Of a stretch of DNA of 25,195 nt, positions 14,030-22,483 are shown in pieces. Within the stretch, counting starts at the first letter, position 1. Every line of letters begins with the position of its first letter. The position numbers and the translations under genes are program-made. The notes beneath the pieces were generated by a model. It ran no database searches. It saw only the letters and a list, made by a program, of their open reading frames with translations, and had not been told where the DNA came from. Origin of the DNA: CAZGXM01 sp964529795 (GTDB taxonomy: Bacteria > Bacillota > JADQBR01); assembly GCA_964529795.1 (NCBI GenBank), contig CAZGXM010000040.1, forward strand, positions 1 to 25,195. Reading direction: 5' to 3'.

Positions 14030-14063
14030 GGCGAGTCCTTCGGGTCTCGCCTTTATTTTTTTT
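14030..14063 (+). terminator. Strong intrinsic terminator of trpP
   Basis: GGCGAGTCC (14030-14038), a TTCG tetraloop and GGTCTCGCC (14043-14051) form a 9-bp stem with one T-T mismatch. TTTATTTTTTTT follows. Confidence 0.92.
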
Positions 14064-14064
14064 G

Positions 14065-14279
14065 AGAAAAAGAGAAAAATGAGATAAAAGAGGAAAACAG
14101 CTTGACTGTCACGAATTTTACCTTTAGTTGAAACTACCTGTGAACACAGGAAAACACTGTTGTTTCCGGTTTTGGGAGGGGGGATATTTGGGAAGAGAGG
14201 TTTGATGGAGCTGATTGAAATTTTTTCCGAATAGATTTACCCGGGGCTGCTGTGGGAGAAATTGGCACCGGGTCAAGTG
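14065..14279. other. Intergenic region upstream of opp, with one palindrome
   Basis: No gene is seen. CCTGTG (14137-14142), AA and CACAGG (14145-14150) form a perfect 14-base operator-like inverted repeat about 130 bases before the opp -35 box. A 9-codon frame beginning near 14205 has no support. Confidence 0.4.
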
Positions 14280-14308
14280 TTGAAGGGGTCAGGGCGGTGG
14301 TTTATAAT
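14280..14308 (+). promoter_or_regulatory. Sigma-A promoter of the opp operon
   Basis: TTGAAG (14280-14285) and TATAAT (14303-14308) are separated by 17 bases. The start point should be near 14315, at the edge of an inverted repeat. Confidence 0.8.
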
Positions 14309-14316
14309 TAGTCGGT

Positions 14317-14329
14317 GGGCAAATTGCCC
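14317..14329. promoter_or_regulatory. Palindrome at the opp transcription start
   Basis: GGGCAA (14317-14322), a central A and TTGCCC (14324-14329) form a perfect inverted repeat directly after the -10 box. It could be an operator or a short 5' mRNA hairpin. No regulator is assigned. Confidence 0.5.
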
Positions 14330-14380
14330 TTCAGAGACCCCCGCGAGACATGAGAACATATTTTCAAGGAGGTTGGTGTT

Positions 14381-16006
14381 TTGTTCAAAAAGAGTAAATT
14401 TTTGTTTTTGGCAGCTATGGTCTTGATTGCTGCCTTCGTCCTGGCGGGCTGCGGTGCATCGAAAGCTGCAGACGATGCGGGCAAGAAAAAAATTGTTTAT
14501 AACGTGGGCAGTGAGCCGGAGACTCTTGACCCCGGTAAAGCTATCGGTGAACCTGACCTGACTGCCATCAACGCCATGATGGAAGGTTTAACCCGCTATA
14601 ACCTGAAGGGTGAGCTGGAACCGGCCATGGCAAAAGACTGGGATGTTTCCGAAGATGGTGCCGTATATACGTTCCATCTCAGAGATGCCAAGTGGAGCAA
14701 CGGCGACCCGGTAACGGCCTATGACTTTGAATACGCCTGGAAGCGGGTACTAAATCCTGAATTTGCCGCTGACTATGCTTACGAACTGTTTTATATCAAA
14801 AACGCAGAGGCATACAACAGCGAAGAAATTAAAGACCCCGCCCAGGTAGGGGTTAAGGCTCTTGATGAGAAAACCCTGGAAGTGACTTTAAAGGCACCAG
14901 CACCCCAGTTTTTGGGACTGACTGCTTTTGAAACTTACTTCCCCGTGCACAAGGCTACCGTCGAAGCCAACCCTGATTGGCATGCGCACCCTGAAACCTA
15001 TGTAAACAACGGTCCGTTCAAGATGACTGCCTGGGAGCATGACCAGAAGATTGTCTTTAAGAAAAATGAAAACTACTGGGATAAGGACAATGTAAAACTG
15101 GAAGACCTGGTTATGACCCTGGTGACTGCCGAGAGCACCGAGCTGGCCATGTTTGAAACCGGTGAAATTGACATTGGCGATAACCCGCCCACCGAAGAAT
15201 TGGACAGGCTGAAAGCAGACCCCAATTCGGGCCTGAAAATTGACGGTGACCTGGCCGTTTACTACTATCTGTTCAATACTACTATAAAACCCTTCGATGA
15301 TATAAGAGTTAGGAAAGCACTTGCCATGGCCATTGACCGTGAGGCTATTGTTAAAAACATCACCAAGGCCGGTCAGATTCCCGCATTTGCATTTGTACCC
15401 TACGGGCTGGCTGATGCCGACCCGGAAAAAGATTTCCGGAAAGTTGGCGGCGATTACTTCAAGGAAGATGTCGGAGAGGCCAAGCGTTTACTGGCTGAGG
15501 CAGGTTATCCCGATGGTGAGGGCTTCCCCGAGTTTGAAATCCTGACCAATAATACTGAAGCCCATATCAAGATCGCCCAGGCCATTCAAGAGATGTGGAA
15601 ACAGAACCTGGGTATTGCCAATATTACGGTCCGTTCACAGGAATGGGGGCCCTACTTGAAGGCTCGTGATGAACTGGAGTACCAGGTAGCCCGTGCCGGT
15701 TGGGGTGCTGACTATGCTGACCCCATGACTTTCCTGGATATGTGGATTACCGACGGCGGTAACAACAACACCGGCTGGGGTAAGAAAGAGTATGAGGACC
15801 TCATTAAACAAGTGAACAGTACAAATGACCAGGCCAAAAGGATGCAGTTAATGCATCAGATGGAGGACATGTTCATGAGTGACTTGCCCATTATGCCCAT
15901 TTACTTTTACACCAACCCTTACCTGATTAAGGATTATGTTAAGGATGTAAGAGTACCCAGCTTTGGTCCTGCCATGGAATTCAAGTGGGCATATGTCGAG
16001 AAGTAG
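14381..16006 (+). CDS. oppA: Oligopeptide-binding lipoprotein OppA
   Basis: This extracytoplasmic substrate-binding protein (541 residues) of the peptide/opine/nickel-binding family 5 delivers peptides to the Opp permease. The signal peptide ends in the lipobox LAGC, with Cys24 as lipid anchor. Family motifs follow: GSEPETLDPGKAIGEPD, a region with YTFHLRDAKWSNGDPVTAYDF, NNGPFKM and VRKALAMAIDREAIV. It starts with TTG 14381, 8 bases after AAGGAGG (14366-14372). It is first in the oppABCDF operon, and a hairpin separates it from oppB. Peptide specificity cannot be read from the sequence; a related ligand is possible. Confidence 0.93.
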   Translation: MFKKSKFLFLAAMVLIAAFVLAGCGASKAADDAGKKKIVYNVGSEPETLDPGKAIGEPDLTAINAMMEGLTRYNLKGELEPAMAKDWDVSEDGAVYTFHLRDAKWSNGDPVTAYDFEYAWKRVLNPEFAADYAYELFYIKNAEAYNSEEIKDPAQVGVKALDEKTLEVTLKAPAPQFLGLTAFETYFPVHKATVEANPDWHAHPETYVNNGPFKMTAWEHDQKIVFKKNENYWDKDNVKLEDLVMTLVTAESTELAMFETGEIDIGDNPPTEELDRLKADPNSGLKIDGDLAVYYYLFNTTIKPFDDIRVRKALAMAIDREAIVKNITKAGQIPAFAFVPYGLADADPEKDFRKVGGDYFKEDVGEAKRLLAEAGYPDGEGFPEFEILTNNTEAHIKIAQAIQEMWKQNLGIANITVRSQEWGPYLKARDELEYQVARAGWGADYADPMTFLDMWITDGGNNNTGWGKKEYEDLIKQVNSTNDQAKRMQLMHQMEDMFMSDLPIMPIYFYTNPYLIKDYVKDVRVPSFGPAMEFKWAYVEK

Positions 16007-16048
16007 TTGGGGATATTTATTTTGAAGAAAAAGAAACTTTGAGTGTGG

Positions 16049-16079
16049 GGTGTATGTGGCCGTTTTGGCCGCATATACC
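16049..16079 (+). other. Intercistronic stem-loop between oppA and oppB
   Basis: A 13-bp stem pairs 16049-16061 with 16067-16079, closed by the loop GTTTT and containing two G-U pairs. Only a weak T-rich sequence follows. In binding-protein operons such hairpins commonly protect the upstream mRNA or partly stop transcription, giving more binding protein than permease. Confidence 0.75.
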
Positions 16080-16139
16080 TCAATTTGTTGTTGGGCGTAA
16101 AATAGAAAATATTTCAAGGTTAAGGGGGTGATCTGTGCC

Positions 16140-17066
16140 GTGACTTACCTGATACGAAAAATGGGCTCAGCTTTAATAGCCCTAATGGTGATTATTACTA
16201 TCACTTTTGTATTGATGCACTCCATACCCGGCGGGCCTTTTGACTCCGAAAAGAAACTGCCGGACAGCATTATGGAAAACATCAATGCCAGGTATCACTT
16301 AAATGACCCGCTGTGGAAACAGTATGTTGACTACTTGAAGAACCTGGCCAGGGGAGATATGGGGCCTTCATTCAGGTATGAAACCCGGACAGTCAACGAC
16401 ATTATTGCCGACGGTTTTCCGATTTCAGCTACCCTTGGTGTCATAGTTATACTAGTAGCACTGGGTTTCGGAATATTTTTAGGAATTGTTGCTGCTTTGA
16501 ACCAAAACAAATGGCAGGATTACGGCGCTATTTTGCTGGCTACTCTTGGGGTGTCGGTACCCAGTTTTATCGTTGCCGGCCTGGCCATGTACATTTTTGC
16601 CGTAAAACTTAAGTGGTTTCCTCCTGCACTCTGGCAGGGACCGAAGTCCGTGGTGCTGCCGGTGGTTTCTCTGGCCGGACTGCCTACCGCGGTCATTGCC
16701 CGCCTGATGCGTTCCAGTATGCTTGAGGTTTTGAGTCAAGATTATATCAAGACTGCCAGAGCCAAAGGTTTGGCCACGAAGGTAATAATATACCGTCATG
16801 CTTTACGGAATGCCATTTTGCCGGTGATAACCTATTTGGGGCCTGCCATGGCCGCTATTTTTACCGGCAGTTTTGTAGTGGAAAGTATTTTTGCCATTCC
16901 CGGGTTGGGAAAATGGTTTGTTACCAGTATTACTAACCGGGACTACCCGGTAATTTTGGGTGTTACCGTTTTTTATAGTACCCTGCTGATTTTCATGAAT
17001 ATGCTGGTGGATATAGCTTATGCCGTGGTAGATCCGCGCATCAAGCTTACCGACTTGAAGGAGTGA
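16140..17066 (+). CDS. oppB: Oligopeptide ABC transporter permease OppB
   Basis: This inner-membrane permease of 308 residues belongs to the BPD_transp_1 family. Family marks include HSIPGGPFD near residue 27, the DYIKTARAKGL loop that contacts the ATPases (the EAA motif region) and FVVESIFAIPGLGKW. GTG 16140 is chosen because GGTGAT (16127-16132) precedes it by 7 bases, and the resulting start MTYLIRKM resembles other OppB proteins; GTG 16128 would overlap the ribosome binding site. It ends 4 bases before oppC. Confidence 0.92.
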   Translation: MTYLIRKMGSALIALMVIITITFVLMHSIPGGPFDSEKKLPDSIMENINARYHLNDPLWKQYVDYLKNLARGDMGPSFRYETRTVNDIIADGFPISATLGVIVILVALGFGIFLGIVAALNQNKWQDYGAILLATLGVSVPSFIVAGLAMYIFAVKLKWFPPALWQGPKSVVLPVVSLAGLPTAVIARLMRSSMLEVLSQDYIKTARAKGLATKVIIYRHALRNAILPVITYLGPAMAAIFTGSFVVESIFAIPGLGKWFVTSITNRDYPVILGVTVFYSTLLIFMNMLVDIAYAVVDPRIKLTDLKE

Positions 17067-17070
17067 GTGG

Positions 17071-17994
17071 ATGAAAGACACCAATATACCTGTAGAATTA
17101 TTCCAACCGGTAAAGCGGGATAGCCAGGAAGCGGAAGTCATTGTCCGCCCCAGCATATCTTACTGGGCAGATGCATGGCGGCGGTTAAAGCAAAACAAAG
17201 GGGCAATTATGGGTTTAACAATTATCGTAATTCTGATTATTATGGCCATTATCGGACCGCACCTGAACGAGTTCACCTATTCTTACCAGGTGTTATCCAA
17301 GGCCAACCAACCTCCCAATGGTGAATACTGGTTTGGTACTGATACGCTGGGTAGGGACTTGTTTACCCGGATATGGCATGGCGCGAGGATTTCTTTAATC
17401 ATTGGCTTTGTCACCAGTATTAGCAGTATCTTGATTGGTACCATTTACGGCAGTATTTCCGGGTATTTCGGCGGAAAAGTGGATGACATCATGATGAGGA
17501 TTGTGGAAATATTTTACGGGATCCCCTTTTTGTTATATGTGATTTTGCTGATGCTGGTGATGGAACCGGGATTAAAAACCATTATTATCGCTCTGGCGGC
17601 TGTGTGCTGGATGAGTACGGCCAGGATAGTCCGCGGGCAGGTGTTGAAGCTTAAGGAAGAGGAATTTATTTTGGCAGCACGTACTTTGGGCGGCAGCACC
17701 ACCCGGATTATCTTACGTCACCTTATTCCCAATACCATGGGACCCATCATTGTAATGATGACACTGCTCATTCCGGAAGCCATATTTGCAGAGGCGTTTT
17801 TGAGTTTTCTGGGGTTGGGTGTGAGCGTGCCCAAAGCCAGTTGGGGTTATCTTGCCAGCGACGGTATTAAAGCTATTCGTTCTTATCCCTGGCAGTTGAT
17901 GTTCCCGTCGTTTTTCATCAGTTTGACCATGCTGGCCTTCAACCTGCTGGGCGATGGACTCCGCGACGCATTAGACCCGAAAATGCGTAAATAA
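17071..17994 (+). CDS. oppC: Oligopeptide ABC transporter permease OppC
   Basis: The second membrane subunit (307 residues) has an N-terminal cytoplasmic segment of about 40 residues, a first membrane helix near GLTIIVILIIMAIIGP, the OppC motif FGTDTLGRDLFTRIWHGARI, the coupling loop with LAARTLGGS and the C-terminal LLGDGLRDALDPKMRK. It starts at ATG 17071, close behind oppB, with AAGGAG just upstream. It pairs with OppB to form the transmembrane channel. Confidence 0.94.
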   Translation: MKDTNIPVELFQPVKRDSQEAEVIVRPSISYWADAWRRLKQNKGAIMGLTIIVILIIMAIIGPHLNEFTYSYQVLSKANQPPNGEYWFGTDTLGRDLFTRIWHGARISLIIGFVTSISSILIGTIYGSISGYFGGKVDDIMMRIVEIFYGIPFLLYVILLMLVMEPGLKTIIIALAAVCWMSTARIVRGQVLKLKEEEFILAARTLGGSTTRIILRHLIPNTMGPIIVMMTLLIPEAIFAEAFLSFLGLGVSVPKASWGYLASDGIKAIRSYPWQLMFPSFFISLTMLAFNLLGDGLRDALDPKMRK

Positions 17995-18008
17995 CAGGAG
18001 GTGAAACG

Positions 18009-19007
18009 ATGGACCAAAGAAAGCTTTTGACAATAGAAGACTTGAAAGTGTCCTTTTTTACCCACGCCGGGGAAGTGCAGGCGGTGCGCGGTGTCAGCTT
18101 TCACCTGAACAAGGGTGAGGCGCTGGGCATAGTGGGGGAGTCCGGTTGTGGGAAAAGTGTCACGGCCCAGTCAATCATGAAACTGATTCCTTCACCTCCG
18201 GGCAGGATAGTTAGCGGTTCCATCAACTTTGCAGGTGAGGAGATTACAACCAAATCGGAACAGGCGATGCAGAAAATCCGGGGTAATGATATCAGTATGA
18301 TTTTTCAGGACCCCATGACTTCCTTAAATCCCACCATGACTGTGGGCAAACAGATAATGGAAGGACTGAAGCTGCACCAGAAGATTAGTTCTGATAAAGC
18401 AAGAGAGAGGGCATTGGAACTTCTCAAGCTGGTGGGGATACCCAACCCGGAAAAACGGATTAACCAGCATCCCCACGAGTTCAGCGGCGGTATGCGCCAG
18501 CGGGCCATGATTGCCATGGCCCTGGCCTGTGAGCCCAAGCTCCTGATTGCTGATGAGCCCACAACTGCACTGGACGTGACAATTCAGGCGCAGATACTGG
18601 ACTTGATGAAGGATTTACAGCAGAAACTGGATACGGCCATTATTCTCATCACCCATGACCTGGGAGTTGTGGCGGATATGTGTGACCGGGTGCTGGTAAT
18701 GTATGCCGGGCAGGTTGTGGAGGAAGGGACGGTACGTAATATTTTCTATAATTCCAGGCATCCCTATACATGGGGCCTGCTCAAGTCCGTACCGCGGCTG
18801 GACAGCCAGACCAAATCCCGGCTGGTACCAATTTACGGGCAGCCGCCGGATTTAATCAGCCCTCCCAAGGGTTGTGCTTTCAGCCCGCGTTGTGAAAAGC
18901 CTATGAGAGTCTGCCGGCAGTATGCGCCGGAAAGGTTTAAAGTAGAGGAAGATCATTATACATCTTGCTGGCTGCTGCACTCCCGGGCAAAAGAGGTGGT
19001 ATCATGA
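18009..19007 (+). CDS. oppD: Oligopeptide ABC transporter ATPase OppD
   Basis: This cytoplasmic ATPase of 332 residues has Walker A GESGCGKS (about residues 40-47), signature FSGGMRQR, Walker B LLIADEPTTALDVT and the switch His in ITHDLG. The C-terminal oligopeptide-type extension contains four cysteines in the pattern CAFSPRCEKPMRVC and a final C. This motif coordinates an iron-sulfur cluster in some related DppD proteins; that is possible here but not shown. AGGAGGTGA precedes ATG 18009. Its TGA overlaps the oppF ATG as ATGA (19004-19007). Confidence 0.94.
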   Translation: MDQRKLLTIEDLKVSFFTHAGEVQAVRGVSFHLNKGEALGIVGESGCGKSVTAQSIMKLIPSPPGRIVSGSINFAGEEITTKSEQAMQKIRGNDISMIFQDPMTSLNPTMTVGKQIMEGLKLHQKISSDKARERALELLKLVGIPNPEKRINQHPHEFSGGMRQRAMIAMALACEPKLLIADEPTTALDVTIQAQILDLMKDLQQKLDTAIILITHDLGVVADMCDRVLVMYAGQVVEEGTVRNIFYNSRHPYTWGLLKSVPRLDSQTKSRLVPIYGQPPDLISPPKGCAFSPRCEKPMRVCRQYAPERFKVEEDHYTSCWLLHSRAKEVVS

Positions 19008-20130
19008 CACAACAACCGTTGATTCAAGTACAGAACTTAAAGAAATATTTCCCGGTGTCCAGAGGAATGTTCCAGCCCAAGAGTTACTTGAAGGCAGTTG
19101 ACGGTGTATCCTTTGAAATGCAAAAGGGCGAGACTTTGGGCCTGGTGGGTGAGAGCGGCTGCGGCAAGACCACGGTGGGAAGGACCATTATCCGGCTTTA
19201 TCAACCTACAGCTGGCAGGGTCCTTTTTAAGGGTAAGAACATTTATGACCTGAAAGGCCAGGAAGCGGCCGAGCTGCACCGCAGCATGCAAATGATTTTT
19301 CAGGACCCGTACGCTTCCCTGAATCCCAGGATGACCGTCAGCGACATCATTGGTGAAGCCCTGGATATCCATAAGCTTGCCCAGGGAAAAGAACGTAGCA
19401 AACGCATTCACCACCTGCTGGAACTGGTGGGACTCAACCCCGAGCATGCTACCAGATTTCCCCACGAGTTCAGCGGCGGCCAGCGCCAGCGTATCGGCAT
19501 TGCCCGGGCCCTGGCCGTGGAGCCTGAGTTTATCATCTGTGACGAACCTATTTCCGCGCTGGACGTGTCCATCCAGGCCCAGGTGGTCAACCTGCTGGAA
19601 GAACTGCAGCAGGAATTGGGGCTCACCTACCTGTTTATTGCCCATGACCTGGCCATGGTGAAACACATCAGCAACCGGGTGGCAGTGATGTACCTGGGCC
19701 AGGTCATGGAACTGGCGGAAAGCAGCGAGTTGTACAGCAACCCAATTCACCCCTACACCAGGGCACTGCTATCCGCTATACCCATTCCTGACCCGGACGT
19801 GGCGGCGAGAAGCCAAAGACAGAGGCTGGAAGGGGACGTGCCCAGCCCAATTGACCCGGCACCGGGNNNNNNNNNNNNNNNNNNNNNNNNNNNNNNNNNN
19901 NNNNNNNNNNNNNNNNNNNNNNNNNNNNNNNNNNNNNNNNNNNNNNNNNNNNNNNNNNNNNNNNNNGCCAAAGACAGAGGCTGGAAGGGGACGTGCCCAG
20001 CCCAATTGACCCGGCACCGGGTTGCCGCTTTGTGTCCCGCTGCCCGGTGGCCAAGGAAATATGCAAGAGGGAAACGCCTCAATTAAAAGATGTTGGCAGT
20101 GGTCACCTGGTGGCCTGCCATAATGACTAA
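19004..20130 (+). CDS. oppF: Oligopeptide ABC transporter ATPase OppF, split by an assembly gap
   Basis: The partner ATPase of OppD has Walker A GESGCGKTT, signature FSGGQRQRIGIARAL and Walker B FIICDEPISALDVS. ATG 19004 overlaps the oppD stop. The coding sequence runs into 100 Ns (19867-19966), and the 55 bases before the gap are repeated after it. Dropping the gap and one copy (155 bases) leaves 972 bases, exactly 324 codons. The restored end reads PSPIDPAPGCRFVSRCP and finishes GHLVACHND with TAA at 20128-20130, the standard OppF C-terminus. So the protein is 323 residues and intact. Read literally across the gap, the frame is wrong and gives a false end near 20086. Confidence 0.93.
19812..19866 (+). 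repeat. 55-base copy left of the gap (contig-end overlap)
   Basis: Identical to 19967-20021. Both encode the same oppF stretch, so this is most simply one genomic segment present at the ends of two contigs. Confidence 0.95.
19867..19966. other. 100-N scaffold gap
   Basis: Exactly 100 Ns, the usual placeholder length. The flanks overlap by 55 identical bases, so no sequence is probably missing. Confidence 0.97.
19967..20021 (+). repeat. 55-base copy right of the gap (contig-end overlap)
   Basis: Identical to 19812-19866; see the oppF entry. It is not evidence of a biological duplication. Confidence 0.95.
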
Positions 20131-20131
20131 A

Positions 20132-20179
20132 GAAAATAACCCCCTGGCAAAAATTATTAAAAACGCGGGGGTTATTTTC
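20132..20179. terminator. Bidirectional terminator between oppF and the 71-residue gene
   Basis: GAAAATAACCCCC (20132-20144) and GGGGGTTATTTTC (20167-20179) form a perfect 13-bp stem with a 22-base AT-rich loop. T-rich sequence lies outside the stem on both strands, and the flanking genes converge. Confidence 0.88.
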
Positions 20180-20183
20180 AGTT

Positions 20184-20399
20184 TTATTGTTTCCGGCCTT
20201 TTCGAGGAAAACCTTCCTCTTCCGTCAGCCTGGTTCTTAATTCCTCTACTTCTTTTGTTTCTGCCGGGTTGAGGCTCATGGCCAGTTTAAAACGGTCAAT
20301 GGCCAGGTGGGCAGAAGACTTCATGTTGGGATTGATATTACCGGTGCGTTCCATCAATTCCTCTACATAAGCTTCGTTTTCATCACGCTTGTCAGGCAT
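20184..20399 (-). CDS. 71-residue hypothetical protein
   Basis: I do not recognise this small soluble protein. It is highly charged and probably helical, with sequence such as MPDKRDENEAYVEELMERTG, then HLAIDRFKLAMSLNPAETKEVEELRTRLTE in the middle and a basic tail, GFPRKGRKQ. There are no cysteines and no membrane segment. GGAGG lies 7 bases before ATG 20399 on the minus strand, and a strong terminator follows its stop by 4 bases, so it looks like a real one-gene unit. It is divergent from speE. Confidence 0.65.
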   Translation of the reverse strand: MPDKRDENEAYVEELMERTGNINPNMKSSAHLAIDRFKLAMSLNPAETKEVEELRTRLTEEEGFPRKGRKQ

Positions 20400-20445
20400 G
20401 GACAGGGCCTCCTTTACTTTCTGAATTCTCCATAAATCTATTTAC

Positions 20446-20476
20446 TTGTTTATTTTTTGCCCAAGTCTGATATAAT
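20446..20476 (+). promoter_or_regulatory. Probable promoter of speE-speB
   Basis: A perfect TATAAT lies at 20471-20476, 39 bases before the start codon. The best -35, TTGTTT (20446-20451), has a long 19-base spacer, so the -35 assignment is weak. Confidence 0.5.
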
Positions 20477-20515
20477 ATTTCATGAATTCTTGGAAGTAAA
20501 TATTGGAGGGATGTC

Positions 20516-21358
20516 ATGATGAAGGGACTCTGGTTTACTGAAAGGCAGACTCCGTCAATTAAAATATCCTGCCTGACCAAAAAAACCTTGCACTGGGAGC
20601 AGACTGACTACCAGGAACTGGCGGTAATCGATACGGAAGCCTTTGGCCGGATGCTGCTTTTGGACGGGGTGATTCAGACTACTGTTAAAGATGAATTTGT
20701 CTACCATGAAATGATTTCCATGGTGGCGTTGAATACCCATCCCAACCCGGAAAAAGTGCTGGTAATCGGCGGCGGTGACGGGGGCACCATCAGGGAAGTT
20801 GTGAAACACCCGAAAGTTAAGGAGGTCGTCCTGGTAGAAATAGACGGCCGGGTAATTGAGGCATCCAAACAGTACCTGCCGGAAATTTCAGCCGGCCTGG
20901 ATGACCCCAAGGTGAAGGTAATTGTGGACGACGGCATCAAACATGTCCAGGACCACGAAAATACATATGATGTGATAATTGTGGACTCCACCGACCCGGT
21001 GGGCCCTGCGGTGGGGCTTTTTGCGGCGGACTTTTATCGCCAAATCCACAAGGCGCTGACGCCGGAAGGAATTTTCGTTGCCCAGACGGAATCGCCGTTC
21101 TTTGGCAGGGACCTGATTAAACGGATTCAAAAGGATTTGTCGGAAATTTTTGCGGTAAACAAGTTAATTTTGGCCAACGTACCCACCTATCCCGGCGGTT
21201 TGTGGACCTTTTCCATGGGCAGCAAGAAACACGACCCGGAAAATGTGGACAGGGAAAGCATCCCTGAACTTGATACCAGGTACTACTCCAAAGACGTCCA
21301 CTTCAGTTCCCTGGTACTGCCGCCGTTTGTCAAGGAACTGCTGCCCCGGGAGAGGTAG
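20516..21358 (+). CDS. speE: Spermidine synthase (polyamine aminopropyltransferase)
   Basis: This enzyme transfers an aminopropyl group from decarboxylated S-adenosylmethionine to putrescine. The 280-residue protein closely follows the Bacillus SpeE pattern: LWFTERQTP at the start, MLLLDGVIQTTVKDEFVYHE, the nucleotide motif VLVIGGGDGGTIREV, the acidic VEIDGRVIE, the catalytic-Asp segment VDSTDPVGPA, and NVPTYPGGLWTF. GGAGGG (20505-20510) serves either ATG 20516 or ATG 20519. It is followed after 3 bases by speB, which makes the putrescine substrate from agmatine, so the pair forms a short polyamine operon. Confidence 0.95.
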   Translation: MMKGLWFTERQTPSIKISCLTKKTLHWEQTDYQELAVIDTEAFGRMLLLDGVIQTTVKDEFVYHEMISMVALNTHPNPEKVLVIGGGDGGTIREVVKHPKVKEVVLVEIDGRVIEASKQYLPEISAGLDDPKVKVIVDDGIKHVQDHENTYDVIIVDSTDPVGPAVGLFAADFYRQIHKALTPEGIFVAQTESPFFGRDLIKRIQKDLSEIFAVNKLILANVPTYPGGLWTFSMGSKKHDPENVDRESIPELDTRYYSKDVHFSSLVLPPFVKELLPRER

Positions 21359-21361
21359 CCA

Positions 21362-22198
21362 ATGATATTATTTATGGGCAGTCTGGAGGACAGGGAGCGG
21401 GCGAAGGTGGTGCTTTTAGGTGCGCCCATGGACTTTACGGTCAGTTTCCGCCCGGGTACCCGGTTGGGCCCGGAGCAAATACGCAGTGTGTCCGCGGCGC
21501 TGGAGGAGTACAGTTACGACCTGGGCCGCGAGCTTGGTGAAGTGAAATTTTACGACAGCGGTGATTTGGAACTTCCATTCGGGAATGTATCTAAAAGCCT
21601 TGAATTGATTGGCGAAGCGGTCAGTGAAATACTGCGGGACAACCAAATTCCTTTTCTTTTGGGCGGCGAGCATCTGGTCAGCTACCCCGCGGTGGAAGCT
21701 GTTTACCGGTATTATCCTGACCTGGTAGTTCTGCATTTTGACGCCCATGCGGACTTACGCACCGACTACCTGGGTGAAAGTCAATCCCATGCCACGGTGA
21801 TGCGAGAGGTGAGCCAGTTAATCGGCGGCAAAAATGTCTACCAGTTTGGTATTCGCTCGGGTACCCGGGAAGAGTTTGCCTACGCCAAGGAAAACACAAA
21901 TTTATTTTATAAAAAAGTAAAAGAAGCGGTAGTACAAACAGCACCAACGGTCAAAGGCCGCCCGCTGTACCTGACAATAGATATTGACGTGCTGGACCCT
22001 GCTTTTGCGCCGGGCACTGGCACGCCGGAACCCGGCGGCATAACCAGTGATGAACTGCTGGAAAGCCTGTACCTGTTGAAGGACCAGCAGGTGGTGGCCG
22101 TGGACCTGGTGGAGGTCTCGCCCTTTGGTGATGAGTCCTGGCGCACTGCCCTCACTGCCGCGAAAATTGTCCGGGAACTGCTGCTTTTATTCGGCTAG
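21362..22198 (+). CDS. speB: Agmatinase
   Basis: This dimanganese ureohydrolase (278 residues) converts agmatine to putrescine and urea. Metal-binding motifs of the arginase family are complete: GGEHLVSYP, HFDAHADLR and TIDIDVLDPAFAPGTGTPEPGG. GGGAGAGG at the end of speE provides the ribosome binding site for ATG 21362, implying coupled translation. Agmatinase is favoured over arginase by the speE context and by SHATVMREV. Arginine decarboxylase and S-adenosylmethionine decarboxylase genes are not in this window. Confidence 0.93.
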   Translation: MILFMGSLEDRERAKVVLLGAPMDFTVSFRPGTRLGPEQIRSVSAALEEYSYDLGRELGEVKFYDSGDLELPFGNVSKSLELIGEAVSEILRDNQIPFLLGGEHLVSYPAVEAVYRYYPDLVVLHFDAHADLRTDYLGESQSHATVMREVSQLIGGKNVYQFGIRSGTREEFAYAKENTNLFYKKVKEAVVQTAPTVKGRPLYLTIDIDVLDPAFAPGTGTPEPGGITSDELLESLYLLKDQQVVAVDLVEVSPFGDESWRTALTAAKIVRELLLLFG

Positions 22199-22243
22199 CG
22201 GCGGTGGCAATGATTGATAATTAACCTATGATTAAACCCCAAG

Positions 22244-22265
22244 AAACCAAAAACAATGGTTTTTT
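22244..22265 (+). terminator. Candidate terminator after speB
   Basis: AAACCA (22244-22249) and TGGTTT (22257-22262) form a 6-bp stem followed by TTT. A larger imperfect pairing of CCCCAAGAAA (22237-22246) with TTTTTTGGGG (22324-22333) may also occur. Which one acts is unclear. Confidence 0.4.
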
Positions 22266-22350
22266 GCGAATGCAAACCCCATGGTTAAGCCATTTCCGAG
22301 GACTGCCATCTGCAAAAAAAGGCTTTTTTGGGGACCACCTATATTTTTAA

Positions 22351-22379
22351 TTGACCCCGAATTGACTGCATGGTATAAT
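22351..22379 (+). promoter_or_regulatory. Upstream promoter of the tRNA cluster
   Basis: TTGACC (22351-22356) and TATAAT (22374-22379) are 17 bases apart, about 105 bases before tRNA-Asp. Confidence 0.7.
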
Positions 22380-22421
22380 TGCTTTACGATTATGGGCTGC
22401 AAATTTTCCCAATCATTTCTT

Positions 22422-22450
22422 TTGACTTTTCCTCTCGATTTGTGTATACT
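22422..22450 (+). promoter_or_regulatory. Proximal promoter of the tRNA cluster
   Basis: TTGACT (22422-22427) and TATACT (22445-22450) are 17 bases apart. Transcription would start near 22457, 27 bases before tRNA-Asp. Confidence 0.8.
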
Positions 22451-22483
22451 AAATGTTGTCGCGGCAAAACAATTGTAGAGCTT

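Noticed and set aside
19812..20021. A true 55-base direct repeat flanking an insertion in oppF
   Set aside because: The repeat abuts exactly 100 Ns, and collapsing it restores the oppF frame, so contig overlap explains it better than a mobile-element target duplication.
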